Source: Azotobacter chroococcum
GTDB lineage: Bacteria; Pseudomonadota; Gammaproteobacteria; Pseudomonadales; Pseudomonadaceae
DNA: 39,937 nucleotides
Reading direction: 5' to 3'
Assembly (NCBI RefSeq): GCF_004339665.1
Contig: NZ_SMMU01000030.1
Location: forward strand, 1 to 39,937
Shown piece after piece: positions 1 through 7,730 of the stretch; position 1 is the first letter of the stretch; each line of letters starts with the position of its first letter. Position numbers and translations under genes: made by a program. Below the pieces are notes generated by a model, which was not told where the DNA came from, did not search any database, and worked only from the letters and a program-made list of their open reading frames with translations.

Positions 1-1
1 T

Positions 2-166
2 CTGAAGAGCTGGATGATCCGCTTTCATGGTGTAGCCACCAAGTACCTGACCCATTACCTGGGATGGCGCCGCCTGCTCGAGCGCTACAAGACGCAGCTC
101 AATCCATTGATTTGCTTGAGGGAGGCGCTGGGGCGAGCAGCCATGCAACAGCTAACTCAGACATAG
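2..166 (+). pseudogene. Transposase C-terminal fragment, IS1595 type
   Basis: An open frame runs in from the left edge and stops at the TAG at 164-166, giving 54 residues. The fragment contains HGVATKYLTHYLGWRRLLE, which I recognise as the C-terminal end of IS1595-family (ISXO2-like DDE) transposases. The rest of the gene lies outside the window, so I cannot tell whether the element is intact. A terminator-like hairpin follows within 15 bases. It marks the left edge as mobile DNA next to the kinase operon. Confidence 0.7.
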
Positions 167-176
167 CCAAACGAAA

Positions 177-201
177 AGCCCGGCGCTTCGGGCCGGGCTT
201 G
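177..201. terminator. Hairpin terminator, copy A
   Basis: AGCCCGGC and GCCGGGCT form a GC-rich stem around a short loop, with A-rich flanking on the left. It sits between the transposase fragment on the plus strand and a gene remnant on the minus strand, so it can serve both. A related hairpin occurs at 458-486. Confidence 0.6.
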
Positions 202-267
202 GATGTTGCTTCGTGTCGGCGTTATTGCCGCAAGATAAAAACATATTTGCTCAGGTGCTCACGATGG

Positions 268-380
268 TCAAGTCGCTTCGTCGATCGGCAAGTCTTCAGT
301 CGGAAGGAGCGCCTCCATCTCGACAGCGCTCCGCTCACCATGACGTTCTACTCTGTCGAATCGGCACGCCAGCACCACGC
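268..380 (-). pseudogene. Remnant of a paralogue of the 183-aa gene
   Basis: The minus-strand translation ends in LLPTEDLPIDEAT, matching the end ILRDEGLLIDEAT of the neighbouring 183-aa protein, with further aligned residues before it (for example ERHGERSAVEM against EAMEGKALVEV). Upstream of about position 380 the similarity is lost and no full-length frame exists. It is best read as the 3' stump of a second copy, left behind by rearrangement or by insertion of the IS at the left edge. Confidence 0.55.
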
Positions 381-457
381 TCATTGGGTGGTGTTCTCGT
401 GCCATGGCGGGACTCCCCATCAGGCAATTGACGCGAGCACTGCGGCGCCAAAACGAA

Positions 458-486
458 AGCCCGGCCGAATCGCTTCGGGTCGGGCT
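458..486. terminator. Hairpin terminator, copy B
   Basis: AGCCCGGCCGAA and TTCGGGTCGGGCT pair imperfectly around a 4-base loop. This is the downstream hairpin of the 183-aa minus-strand gene and the counterpart of the hairpin at 177-201. Confidence 0.5.
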
Positions 487-554
487 GGGATGTTGTTTCG
501 TGTCGGCGCTATTGCCGCAAGATAAAAACATACTTGCTCAGGTGCTCGCGATGG

Positions 555-1106
555 TCAAGTCGCCTCGTCGATCAGCAGGCCTTCATCCCGAAGGATCGCC
601 GTCACCTCGACCAGCGCTTTGCCCTCCATGGCTTCCAATTCCTTGCGGATACCGGCACGCCAGCGTCGCCGGGTTTGCTCCGACCTTCCCTCGGGATCCC
701 AGGCATTCATGTCGTAGAACTCCGGAGGTAGCACAAGCATGTCGGTCGAGCGTTTTCCATCCCTACCCTTCTGCGGGGGAATCGCCCATGCCGTCACGGC
801 CTTGTAGCGGAACAGTTTCGGCGCCGGCGAATTGAGCAGCGGCACGAGACAGCCAATGGCGCCCACCTTGCGTGCCTTGTGCGTACTGTACCTGGCCACC
901 AGCACCTGCCAGAGGCGTGGCAGCAGTTCTCTGTGCAGGCGGGCATGCACCAGACAGTCCAGGGCGAGCATCGCCTGCGGCGATGAGTGGTGTGAACTTG
1001 AAATGCCGTCCTGACCCAGCCTCTGCCACGTCTGCTTGCTGGCTGTATCGATACACTCGTCTGTCAGGCAGCGGATGACCGCGCTCAGTGCGTTTCGGTA
1101 GATCAC
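555..1106 (-). CDS. Unrecognised 183-aa protein
   Basis: A complete minus-strand frame of 183 codons starts at an ATG (MIYRNALSAV) and ends IDEAT. I do not recognise the family. The sequence is soluble, with no signal peptide or membrane segment, and has a charged, Arg/Glu-rich C-terminal third (WDPEGRSEQTRRRWRAG) that looks helical. A degraded paralogue of its 3' end lies at 268-380 and both copies carry the same terminator, so it belongs to a duplicated, probably mobile unit. Codon usage with ordinary GC third positions and the conserved paralogous ending support a real gene. It is transcribed divergently from the XRE-kinase operon, with 343 bp between them. Confidence 0.55.
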   Translation of the reverse strand: MIYRNALSAVIRCLTDECIDTASKQTWQRLGQDGISSSHHSSPQAMLALDCLVHARLHRELLPRLWQVLVARYSTHKARKVGAIGCLVPLLNSPAPKLFRYKAVTAWAIPPQKGRDGKRSTDMLVLPPEFYDMNAWDPEGRSEQTRRRWRAGIRKELEAMEGKALVEVTAILRDEGLLIDEAT

Positions 1107-1449
1107 CTGTATTCCCCCCTCGGATGAGATGATTCCTAAGGATTCGGGTGCGAAATGGGGGGATTACCCGAATGCGGCCGACACCTGGCAGGTTCGGCAC
1201 AGGGTGGGGCAGTGGACGCGTCGGCCTATACAACAACTCGCGGCTACAGGCCACCTGGCTTCCGTTTGTGGTGATGCCGGCAGGCGGTGCCTGTAGGCCG
1301 CATGGGATGCTGTGTGCCTTTGCTGGCGCAATGATCCATTGCTTGCTGGCGTTTATCAGGAATCTCCCTCTCCATTGTTCGATAAACTCAAGCATGCTTG
1401 TTGATAATGAGCAAGTATGTTTTGCAAGCGTCCTTGTATATTGGGCGCC
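1107..1449. promoter_or_regulatory. Divergent intergenic region with operator-like palindromes
   Basis: No gene is convincing here. The region separates the minus-strand 183-aa gene from the plus-strand XRE gene. It contains an inverted repeat ATTCGGGT (1142-1149) / ACCCGAAT (1166-1173) near the 183-aa gene. Near the XRE gene it has three related sites: CAAGCATGCTTG (1389-1400, perfect), CAAGTATGTTTT (1412-1423, half conserved) and CAAGCGTCCTTG (1425-1436). The last three are candidate operators for the XRE repressor. Confidence 0.55.
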
Positions 1450-1953
1450 ATGAACATCACTGATCGAATGACCCAGTTGATTTTGGTGAGAAAGCCGAAG
1501 ATCGGCGCACGTGGAATAAGACGGGCTATCGCCGATGCATGCGGAATCAGTTACGAAGCCGTGAGGCAATGGTTTTCGGGAAATACTGGAAGCATCAAGA
1601 ACGAGAATCTGATAGCCATAGCCGAGACGTTCGATACCACGGTCGACTGGCTGCTTTCAGGCGAAGGAGAGCCGCCTCACCGAAAACCGGTCGCAGACAG
1701 CAGCGCCATTCCTGTGGCTAGGGGGCAGGCCCTCTCCCTAGCGGCCATTGCCTCCCCTCGCTCACGAGGGTTTCTGGAGCGGATTGCCAGTGCCGCGGCC
1801 GAAGGTCGGCTGACCGAAGATGATCTGGCCCTGCTGGATCAGATAGCCGCTCGCCTCGAGCGCACGTCCGTGCGGGTAGATTCCTCGAGCAACGCAGTGA
1901 GTCATCAGCGCTTAAGGAGCAAGCTCAAGAGAAATGATCCGACTGCTCGGTAG
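1450..1953 (+). CDS. XRE/CI-type helix-turn-helix repressor
   Basis: The 167-aa protein has an N-terminal helix-turn-helix at about residues 18-45 (ADACGISYEAVRQWFSG), followed by the TVDWLLSGEG segment typical of CI-like XRE repressors, then a linker and a predicted helical C-terminal region. I chose the ATG at 1450 because the HTH starts soon after it; an upstream in-frame start would add residues that overlap the palindromes. It probably binds the CAAG-N4-CTTG sites at 1389-1436 and represses its own operon. Its 3' end overlaps the kinase start by 20 bases, the HipB-HipA arrangement, so it is the likely antitoxin or regulator. Confidence 0.8.
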   Translation: MNITDRMTQLILVRKPKIGARGIRRAIADACGISYEAVRQWFSGNTGSIKNENLIAIAETFDTTVDWLLSGEGEPPHRKPVADSSAIPVARGQALSLAAIASPRSRGFLERIASAAAEGRLTEDDLALLDQIAARLERTSVRVDSSSNAVSHQRLRSKLKRNDPTAR

Positions 1954-2812
1954 CGATGCTTTCGCCGGCCAGCTCAGTCCGCCCAGGAATCACGGGGCCA
2001 GCCCCATTTTTCGCGCCAAGATCAGGGTCGATGGCGCTTCCCTGCACTGCTACGTCAAGCCCTTGCCTGACCACATCAGGTGCCCGGTAACCGGCAAGGA
2101 AGTTGCGAATCAGGAAATAGTCAGCGAAGCACTGGGGTATGTGCTTGCCAAGTCGGTTGGTCTGAATGTTCCTGATACGGCGGGAATCATCCTTTTGGAG
2201 CCTTGGCAGATTCCGGAAGCGCTTCATCCGGCCCTGCGGGAAACCTGCAGCGGCAGGGCGCAGAACGACTATTTCTGCTGGTTCACCAAGGACATGAAAT
2301 ATCCCAGTCTGCGTCAGCTTCACTGGAGCGACGTGCGGCATCCCTATCTGCAGGAACTCCGCGGCCGCCGCCTGGCCCGGCAGTTGGCCGATAATCCGGA
2401 AGCCTCCAGCATAATAGTGCTGGACCAGTGGCTGCTGAACAGCGACAGGAACATCGGTAATCTGCTCGAATCCCCTTGCAAATCACTCTTTCTCATCGAC
2501 CACGGCAGACTGTTTCATTATCCCAACTGGGAGCCTGGCCGGATTGGAATGGCGCCCTGGCCTTGTGAAAACAGACTGCAAAAGTTGATAGACGATTTCA
2601 TTCCCGACTGGAGTGAAGCGCTGCCCAATAAAAGCGCCCGTGCTCTGGCCTATAATATATTCGCCGTAAGCTTCAGAGAGGCTGGAGCGGAAGCTGCCCG
2701 GATAGTATTGTCGGAGTTCTTCGAGCACACGGAAATCGAGGTTATCCTCCGGCTCCTGTCGGAGCGCCTCGACCAAAAACAATACACCGAGGCGGCAGAC
2801 CTTCTTCTATGA
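1934..2812 (+). CDS. HipA-like kinase (HipA_2 type)
   Basis: The 292-aa protein shows a divergent HipA/PI3K-like kinase fold. YVKP (Lys42) is a candidate ATP-binding lysine, followed by a Glu-containing helix (about 56-66). The catalytic loop is NSDRNIGN (Asp171, Asn176), and LIDHG (Asp189) is the metal-binding, DFG-like position. At 292 residues it is shorter than E. coli HipA (about 440) and lacks its N-terminal subdomain, as in the standalone HipA_2 family. HipA-type kinases phosphorylate translation factors or tRNA synthetases, but the target here is unknown. Its start lies inside the XRE gene and its ATGA stop overlaps the next gene, so all three are probably co-translated. Assignment rests on motifs read by eye. 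Confidence 0.75.
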   Translation: MIRLLGSDAFAGQLSPPRNHGASPIFRAKIRVDGASLHCYVKPLPDHIRCPVTGKEVANQEIVSEALGYVLAKSVGLNVPDTAGIILLEPWQIPEALHPALRETCSGRAQNDYFCWFTKDMKYPSLRQLHWSDVRHPYLQELRGRRLARQLADNPEASSIIVLDQWLLNSDRNIGNLLESPCKSLFLIDHGRLFHYPNWEPGRIGMAPWPCENRLQKLIDDFIPDWSEALPNKSARALAYNIFAVSFREAGAEAARIVLSEFFEHTEIEVILRLLSERLDQKQYTEAADLLL

Positions 2813-3693
2813 GTTCCAGCGCACGTCTTCGCAGTCGCTTAATTGAACAACAACCGAAGCCGCAGTTGATCACTGGTCGATGGCGCAGTATCAGCTTGTG
2901 CCTGGACGAAGATGCCGGTGAGTTTTTCAACGTCGGCGTGTTGTTCACCCATGACGAGCAGGTCGAAGTACGCATGCTCGACAACTTCGACCGTTTGAAA
3001 TGCCTCTTCGATGGGCGCATCGACTTCGATGAGCTGTTTCGGACGCTCCACGAGATCGAGGTCGCCATTCTCCACAATGGTCCGGAACTGCTGGACGAAC
3101 TGGGCAGCACCATTCGCCTCGGCGCACCCCTGTATGCCTCGGGATTCAGCGCCAAGGAGGTGCTGGACGAGTTCTTCGCCGATGTTGTGACCCTGGGCAG
3201 ACCGAAGCGTGGCGCCCGGGAAGTTGCGTTCCGTTATCAATCCACTCTGAAGCTGCGCAACAGTATCTTCAATTTCATGAAGCAGCGGATGCACGCTCAG
3301 GCTACGCGAATCATTCAGCAGTCGCGTTATGAGCTGACGGTCGGCAGCGGTCATCGGCTTGAAATAGATATACCGCTGATGAGCGCCGTCGCTTCGGGCA
3401 GTATCGTCTCGGGTTGGTATAAAAATCCCTTGGTAGTAAAGAACAACCTGCTACAGGCCTCGGCGGACCTAAATCTTATTCGCAGCAATACAGAGCGCGA
3501 CCAGGCTGTAATATCGATTCTGGTACCCGACAGAGAAAGCGGGTTGACGTCGAAAGAGTATGAAAAACTGGTAGAGATTACCCGCAAGCAACTGGAGCGT
3601 ATTCGCGCAATGGGTATCGAGGTCATCGAAGCCAGTTCCGCTCTGGAGCTTGCCGAGCTGACCATCGACTGGTGGAGCAATTGCTGCATCTGA
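2809..3693 (+). CDS. DUF3037-like protein, partner of the HipA-like kinase
   Basis: The 294-aa protein contains GEFFNVGVLF at residues 37-46, close to the signature I associate with DUF3037 proteins, which are often encoded beside HipA_2 kinases. The remainder is charged and helical, with no membrane segment. It is longer than the usual DUF3037 protein (roughly 120-130 aa), so about 150 C-terminal residues are extra, and I do not recognise that part. The start ATG overlaps the kinase stop by four bases, indicating translational coupling. It may inhibit, target or deliver substrates to the kinase. That role is inferred from linkage alone. Confidence 0.65.
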   Translation: MSSSARLRSRLIEQQPKPQLITGRWRSISLCLDEDAGEFFNVGVLFTHDEQVEVRMLDNFDRLKCLFDGRIDFDELFRTLHEIEVAILHNGPELLDELGSTIRLGAPLYASGFSAKEVLDEFFADVVTLGRPKRGAREVAFRYQSTLKLRNSIFNFMKQRMHAQATRIIQQSRYELTVGSGHRLEIDIPLMSAVASGSIVSGWYKNPLVVKNNLLQASADLNLIRSNTERDQAVISILVPDRESGLTSKEYEKLVEITRKQLERIRAMGIEVIEASSALELAELTIDWWSNCCI

Positions 3694-4049
3694 TCGTTGG
3701 CCGCTTGGACAATGAATCTTTTTATCTTTCCTTCCCGAGTTCCTCATGTGGCCGCCCATCCTTAATCCGCCCGGCTGACGCTCGGGGGCTCGGAAATGAG
3801 CGGAGCGGGCTCAAGCTCAATCGAGGCTGCATGGTCGAACTCGTTTCTTGGGCACCAAGCGGCGCATTATTGTTGCCCGACGCTTTCTTCTTTCCCTTCT
3901 TCATGTCCGCGTCGACCTTCCGTCCCTGAACCGGCACCTGCTACGAAAAACTGCAAGGAGGCGCCCGAGTCTCTCATCGGCCAGACGTTGGCGCCTGGCT
4001 GGAGCTGCGAGCGAAAGGGGCGTATCGCCAGCTCGGCGATTTTCTCCCG
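3694..4049. other. Gene-free stretch after the kinase operon
   Basis: I see no convincing gene in these 356 bases. A short Lys-rich minus-strand frame near 3722-3937 has no recognisable family, start signal or partner. The stretch has lower GC and pyrimidine-rich runs (for example TTTTTATCTTTCCTTCCC near 3718) and separates the accessory operon from the broken LysR gene. It probably marks the right boundary of the inserted DNA. Confidence 0.4.
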
Positions 4050-4737
4050 TCAGGTGCGCTCCGGGCGCTCGCCGATGAATTCGACGAAGCGCCGCACCCG
4101 CGGCGCCAGCTGGCGGGTATGCGGGTAGACGGCGTGCAGCGGGGCGGGGGCGAGGGGCTGGTCGGGCAGCACCGGCTGCAGGCGGCCGGCCTTGGGGGCG
4201 GACGGCGACGTCCCAGAGCGTTTTCAGCACGATGCCGGTGCCATGCAGCGCCAGCGCGTGGGCGGTTTCCTCGTCGCTGCACAGCAGCGCGCCCCGGATG
4301 TTCACCCGCAGGCCGCTGCGCGGGAACTGCCAGTCCGCCTGTTCGCGCTCGCCGAACAGGATGCAGGCATGCTGGCGCAGGTCGTCGGGTGTTGCGGGCG
4401 GTCGTGCCAGTCGAGGTAGTCGGGGGCGGCGCAGAGCAGCCGGTGGTTGGGCGCCAGTTCGCGGCCGATCCGGCTGGAATCCTGCGGCTGGCCGTCGCGG
4501 ATGGCCGGGTCCGTGCCGGTCTGCAGCAGGTCCACCAGGTTGTCGTCGAGTTCCAGGTGCACCCGCAGGTCCGGGTATTGGTTACGGAATGTTGCGATCG
4601 GCGGCCGCAGAGGGCGGTGGCCGAAGCCGAGCGGCGCGCCGATCCGCAGCAGGCAGGGCTTCCCGCGCCGCCGCCGAGAGGCTGCCGGTGGCGAGGGTGC
4701 GCTCGCACAGGCGCAGGTCGGAAAGGTCGCCCGGCAT
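4050..4737 (-). pseudogene. LysR-family regulator, broken by deletion and frameshifts
   Basis: Pieces of one LysR-type regulator appear in successive minus-strand frames. The N-terminal start of the winged helix (MPGDLSDLRLCERTLATG) is followed abruptly by the effector domain (LLRIGAPLGFG, then YPDLRVHLELDDNLVDLL), then SDEETAHALALHGTGI in another frame, and a C-terminal end RRFVEFIGERPER before a stop at 4050-4052. About 60 residues covering most of the DNA-binding domain and linker are missing at the junction SAAARE/LLRIG, and at least two further frameshifts follow. It cannot encode a working regulator. It lies divergent to the aldo/keto reductase, the gene it once probably controlled. Confidence 0.8.
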
Positions 4738-4894
4738 GGGATTGTCATTCTCGCGACAAGCGTTCATCTCCATCATGGAAATAATGAATCCGGCCGGGTT
4801 GTCCATAATGCATGCTCGACCCGGGGGCCGGCTGCAGCCGGTATGGATGCCTTGGCAGGCCGGCCCCGCTGCTCATCATCAAGGAGGAAGATTC

Positions 4895-5812
4895 ATGCAC
4901 ACCCGTCGGCAGTTCCTGCAGCGCTCGGCCCTGCTCGCCGCCGTGGCGGCCATGGTGCCGCTGCTGTCCACGCCGTCCCGGGCCGCCGAGCCGCTGCTCG
5001 CGCGGCGCATTCCCGTCAGCGGCGAGGAGTTGCCGGCGATCGGTCTGGGCACCTCGCGGACCTTCGACGTCGCGCTCGACGACGAGTCTCTGGCGCCCCT
5101 GCTGGAGGTGCTGCGCACGCTGGTCGCGGGCGGCGCCAGCCTGGTCGACACCGCGCCGAGCTACGGCCGCGCGGAGCGGGTGACCGGCGAGCTGGCCCGG
5201 CGCCTCGGCGTGCGCGACCGGCTGTTTCTCGCCAGCAAGGTGTCTTCCAGCGGGCGCGAGGCTGGCCGCCGGCAGATCGAGGCCAGCTTCAGGGCGTTGC
5301 AGACCGAGCGCATCGACCTGATGCAGGTGCACAACCTGCAGGACACCGCCACCCAGCTGGCCCTGCTGCGCGAGCTGAAGGCGCAGGGGCGGTTGCGCTA
5401 CATCGGCGTGACCCATTATCGGGATTCGGCCCACGACGACCTGCTGGCGGTGCTGCGCAAGGAGAAGGTCGACTTCGTGCAGTTCAACTACTCGGTCGGC
5501 GAGCGCAACGCCGAGAAGCGCCTGCTGCCGTTCTGCGCCGACCACGGCATCGCCACCCTGATCAACCGGCCGTACATGCGCGGCGCGCTGTTCGCCCGGG
5601 TCAAGGGCCAGCCGCTGCCGCCGCTGGCGCAGGAGCTGGGCGCGAGCTCCTGGGCGCAGCTGCTGCTCAAGTACATCCTCGCCGAGCCGGCGGTCACCGC
5701 GGTGATTCCGGCCACCGACAAGCCGCGCTACATGGCCGACAACCTGCTCGCCGGCCAGGGCCGCCTGCCGGATGCGCAGCAGCGCGCGCAGCTCGTCGAG
5801 CTGTTCGCCTGA
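4895..5812 (+). CDS. Tat-exported aldo/keto reductase
   Basis: This 305-aa protein begins with a twin-arginine signal (RRQFLQRSALLAAVAAMV) and an AxA-type cleavage site near SRAAEP, so it is probably exported folded to the periplasm. The reductase barrel follows: LVDTAPSYG carries the catalytic Asp and Tyr, LFLASK the Lys and MQVHNL the His of the aldo/keto reductase tetrad. Substrate is unknown. The ATG at 4895 has a strong ribosome site (AAGGAGGAAG) and the Tat motif directly after it; longer in-frame extensions upstream cross the LysR remnant and are not credible. The next gene starts 14 bases downstream, suggesting an operon. Tat export of an NADPH-dependent fold is unusual but known in this family. 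Confidence 0.85.
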   Translation: MHTRRQFLQRSALLAAVAAMVPLLSTPSRAAEPLLARRIPVSGEELPAIGLGTSRTFDVALDDESLAPLLEVLRTLVAGGASLVDTAPSYGRAERVTGELARRLGVRDRLFLASKVSSSGREAGRRQIEASFRALQTERIDLMQVHNLQDTATQLALLRELKAQGRLRYIGVTHYRDSAHDDLLAVLRKEKVDFVQFNYSVGERNAEKRLLPFCADHGIATLINRPYMRGALFARVKGQPLPPLAQELGASSWAQLLLKYILAEPAVTAVIPATDKPRYMADNLLAGQGRLPDAQQRAQLVELFA

Positions 5813-5826
5813 GCCGGGGCCGGCGG

Positions 5827-7140
5827 ATGTCCTCGACCCTGCCGGCGCCGCTGCGGCGCCTCGCCGGCCTGATCAACGCCGGGCCCGGCGAGCTGGCGGC
5901 GGCGCTGTCGGGATTCGCGCTGTTCTTCTGCCTGTTCGCCGGCTACTTCATGCTGCGGCCGATCCGCGAGTCGATGGGCGTGATGGGCGGGGTGGAGAAC
6001 CTGCAGTGGCTGTTCAGCGCCACCTTCGTGGTCATGCTGGCCGCCGTGCCGCTGTTCGCCTGGCTGAATTCGCGGGTGCCGCGCGCGCACTTCGTCGACT
6101 GGGTGTACGGCTTCTTCAGCCTCAACCTGCTGCTGTTCGCCGCGCTGTTCGTCGGCGCGGAGGAGAACGTCTGGCTGGCGCGGACCTTCTATGTCTGGCT
6201 GTCGGTGTACAACCTGTTCGTCGTCTCGGTGGCCTGGAGTCTGATGGCCGACGTGTTCGACGGCCCCCAGGCCAGGCGGCTGTTCGCCTTCATCGCCGCC
6301 GGGGCCAGCGTCGGCGGCCTGACCGGGCCGGCACTGAGCACCCTGCTGGTGGCGGCGCTCGGCCAGGCCGGCCTGCTGGCGCTGTCCGCCGGCCTGCTGC
6401 TGGCGGCGCTGGCGCTCAAGCAGTACCTGATGCACTGGCGCGCCATCGGCGGCGCCGGGCGGCCCGGCGCGCCGCCCTCGGAGAATCCGCGGCGGCCGGT
6501 GCCGGGCAATCCGTTCAGCGGCCTGACCCGGGTGCTCGGCTCGCCCTACCTGCTGGGCGTCGGCGCCTTCGTGATCCTCCTGGCGACGGTCAGCACCTTC
6601 CTCTATTTCGAGCAGGCGCGGCTGGTGGCCGAGCTGTTTCCCGAGCGCAGCGAGCAGATCCGCGTGTTCGGCCTGATCGACTTCGTGGTGCAGGCCGGGG
6701 CGCTGCTGTCGCAGCTGTTCATCACCGGGCACGTCGCCCATCGCCTGGGCGTGCGGGTGCTGTTGGCCTGCGTGCCGGTGCTGATGTGCCTGGGCTTTCT
6801 AGCCCTGGCGCTGCTGCCGATCTTCGCCGTGCTGGCCCCGCTGATGATCGTCCGGCGGATCGGCGAGTACGCCTTCGTGCGGCCGGGACGGGAGATGCTG
6901 TTCGCCCCGCTGGATGCCGAGAGCAAGTACAAGGCGAAGAACTTCATCGACACCGTGGTCTACCGCGGCGGCGATGCCGTCAGCGGCTGGGTCAAGAGCG
7001 GGCTCGACCTGCTCGGCCAGGGCGCCTGGCTGGCGGCGCTGGTCGGTGCATTCTGCGCCGCGCTCTGGGGCCTGCTCGGCTGGCGGCTGGGCGGACGCGC
7101 CGACCGCGAGGCGCCGGCCGCGCGGGACGGGACGCCCTGA
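5827..7140 (+). CDS. Npt/MFS-type membrane transporter
   Basis: The 437-aa integral membrane protein has about 11-12 hydrophobic segments. Its opening, YFMLRPIRESMGVMGG, and the later MREMLFAPLDAESKYKAKNF-like segment (GREMLFAPLD, then SKYKAKNFIDT) resemble bacterial proteins annotated as Npt1/Npt2 nucleotide-transporter-like or MFS transporters. I do not think nucleotide exchange can be claimed from this; free-living bacteria carry such homologues with unknown substrates. The ATG at 5827 lies 14 bases after the reductase stop, so the two are probably co-transcribed. The C-terminus is a short Arg/Ala/Gly-rich cytoplasmic tail. Confidence 0.7.
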   Translation: MSSTLPAPLRRLAGLINAGPGELAAALSGFALFFCLFAGYFMLRPIRESMGVMGGVENLQWLFSATFVVMLAAVPLFAWLNSRVPRAHFVDWVYGFFSLNLLLFAALFVGAEENVWLARTFYVWLSVYNLFVVSVAWSLMADVFDGPQARRLFAFIAAGASVGGLTGPALSTLLVAALGQAGLLALSAGLLLAALALKQYLMHWRAIGGAGRPGAPPSENPRRPVPGNPFSGLTRVLGSPYLLGVGAFVILLATVSTFLYFEQARLVAELFPERSEQIRVFGLIDFVVQAGALLSQLFITGHVAHRLGVRVLLACVPVLMCLGFLALALLPIFAVLAPLMIVRRIGEYAFVRPGREMLFAPLDAESKYKAKNFIDTVVYRGGDAVSGWVKSGLDLLGQGAWLAALVGAFCAALWGLLGWRLGGRADREAPAARDGTP

Positions 7141-7152
7141 GTCCGGGCCGGC

Positions 7153-7614
7153 TCAGTCCTCCGGTTGCTTGAGCAGTGTGCCCTCGGCATCGCGGACCCA
7201 CAGGCGGACGGGGATGCCCTGGGCCACGCTGCGGCCGACCGTGCAGAACTCCTCGAACTGGCCGAGGATGCGCGGCAGGTGCTCCAGCTCGGCGGCAGTG
7301 CGGCCCAGTTGCAGCTCGATGCCGATGCCCAGCACGCGCAGGCGGTTCTGCTCGTTGCGGCCGACCTCCGCGCTGGCCTGGCAGTGCAGGGGCTCGGCGT
7401 CCTGCTTGAACTTGCGCAGGGCGAACAGCAGGCTGGCGGTCAGGCAATTGGCCACCGCGGAGAGCAGCAGCTGCACCGGGCTGGGGCCCTGGCCGCTGCC
7501 CAGCGGCGGCGGCTCGTCGACGATCAGGGGCGGCTGGCCGTCGCCGAAGTCGAGGCTGCAGCGGTAGTCTTCCAGCTGCTGCAGGGTCAGGGTGACGCGT
7601 TCGGTGTCGCTCAT
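7153..7614 (-). CDS. OsmC-family protein
   Basis: The 153-aa protein has the OsmC/Ohr layout with two conserved cysteines, Cys57 in SAVANCLTASL and Cys124 in EEFCTVGRSV. These cysteines reduce organic or fatty-acid hydroperoxides in characterised members. It lacks strong marks that would separate Ohr, OsmC and YhfA-like subgroups; the EEFCTVGRS ending resembles the YhfA-like group. It faces the transporter gene, leaving a 12-bp gap, and is divergent from the cytochrome b561 gene. Confidence 0.8.
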   Translation of the reverse strand: MSDTERVTLTLQQLEDYRCSLDFGDGQPPLIVDEPPPLGSGQGPSPVQLLLSAVANCLTASLLFALRKFKQDAEPLHCQASAEVGRNEQNRLRVLGIGIELQLGRTAAELEHLPRILGQFEEFCTVGRSVAQGIPVRLWVRDAEGTLLKQPED

Positions 7615-7730
7615 GGGGCGCTCCTTGCGGGGGTGGTCGGGGGTTGCCGGCCGCCGGGCGGCTGCTACCCTGCGGCGGGGCGTCCGGGCATCGGCCGGGC
7701 GCCGGTTCGGAAAGAGAGAGAATCCAGGAC

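Larger units (their letters stand above)
168..640. repeat. Direct duplication of a gene 3' end plus terminator
   Basis: Bases about 168-378 and about 449-660 are imperfect copies. Each has a GC-rich hairpin, a conserved stretch containing TTGCCGCAAGATAAAAACAT, and then a minus-strand stop codon with the preceding coding sequence ending in IDEAT. The right copy belongs to the intact 183-aa gene; the left copy is a remnant. The identity is clear by eye but has scattered substitutions, so the duplication is not very recent. Confidence 0.7.

Noticed and set aside
1148-1453. Plus-strand 101-aa frame upstream of the XRE gene
   Set aside because: It runs through the inverted repeat and operator-like sites, and has no family or ribosome site.
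3722-3937. Lys-rich 71-aa minus-strand frame
   Set aside because: No start signal, no homologue that I recognise, and no partner. The DNA looks like a boundary region.
4232-4894. Long in-frame extension upstream of the aldo/keto reductase
   Set aside because: It crosses the LysR remnant antisense and the residues are Arg/Ala/Gly-rich with no family match. The Tat signal and a strong ribosome site at 4895 fix the start.
5772-7172. Long open frames antisense or out of phase with the transporter gene
   Set aside because: Composition is Arg/Ala/Pro-rich as expected in shifted frames of GC-rich genes. The transporter frame has clear membrane segments and motifs.
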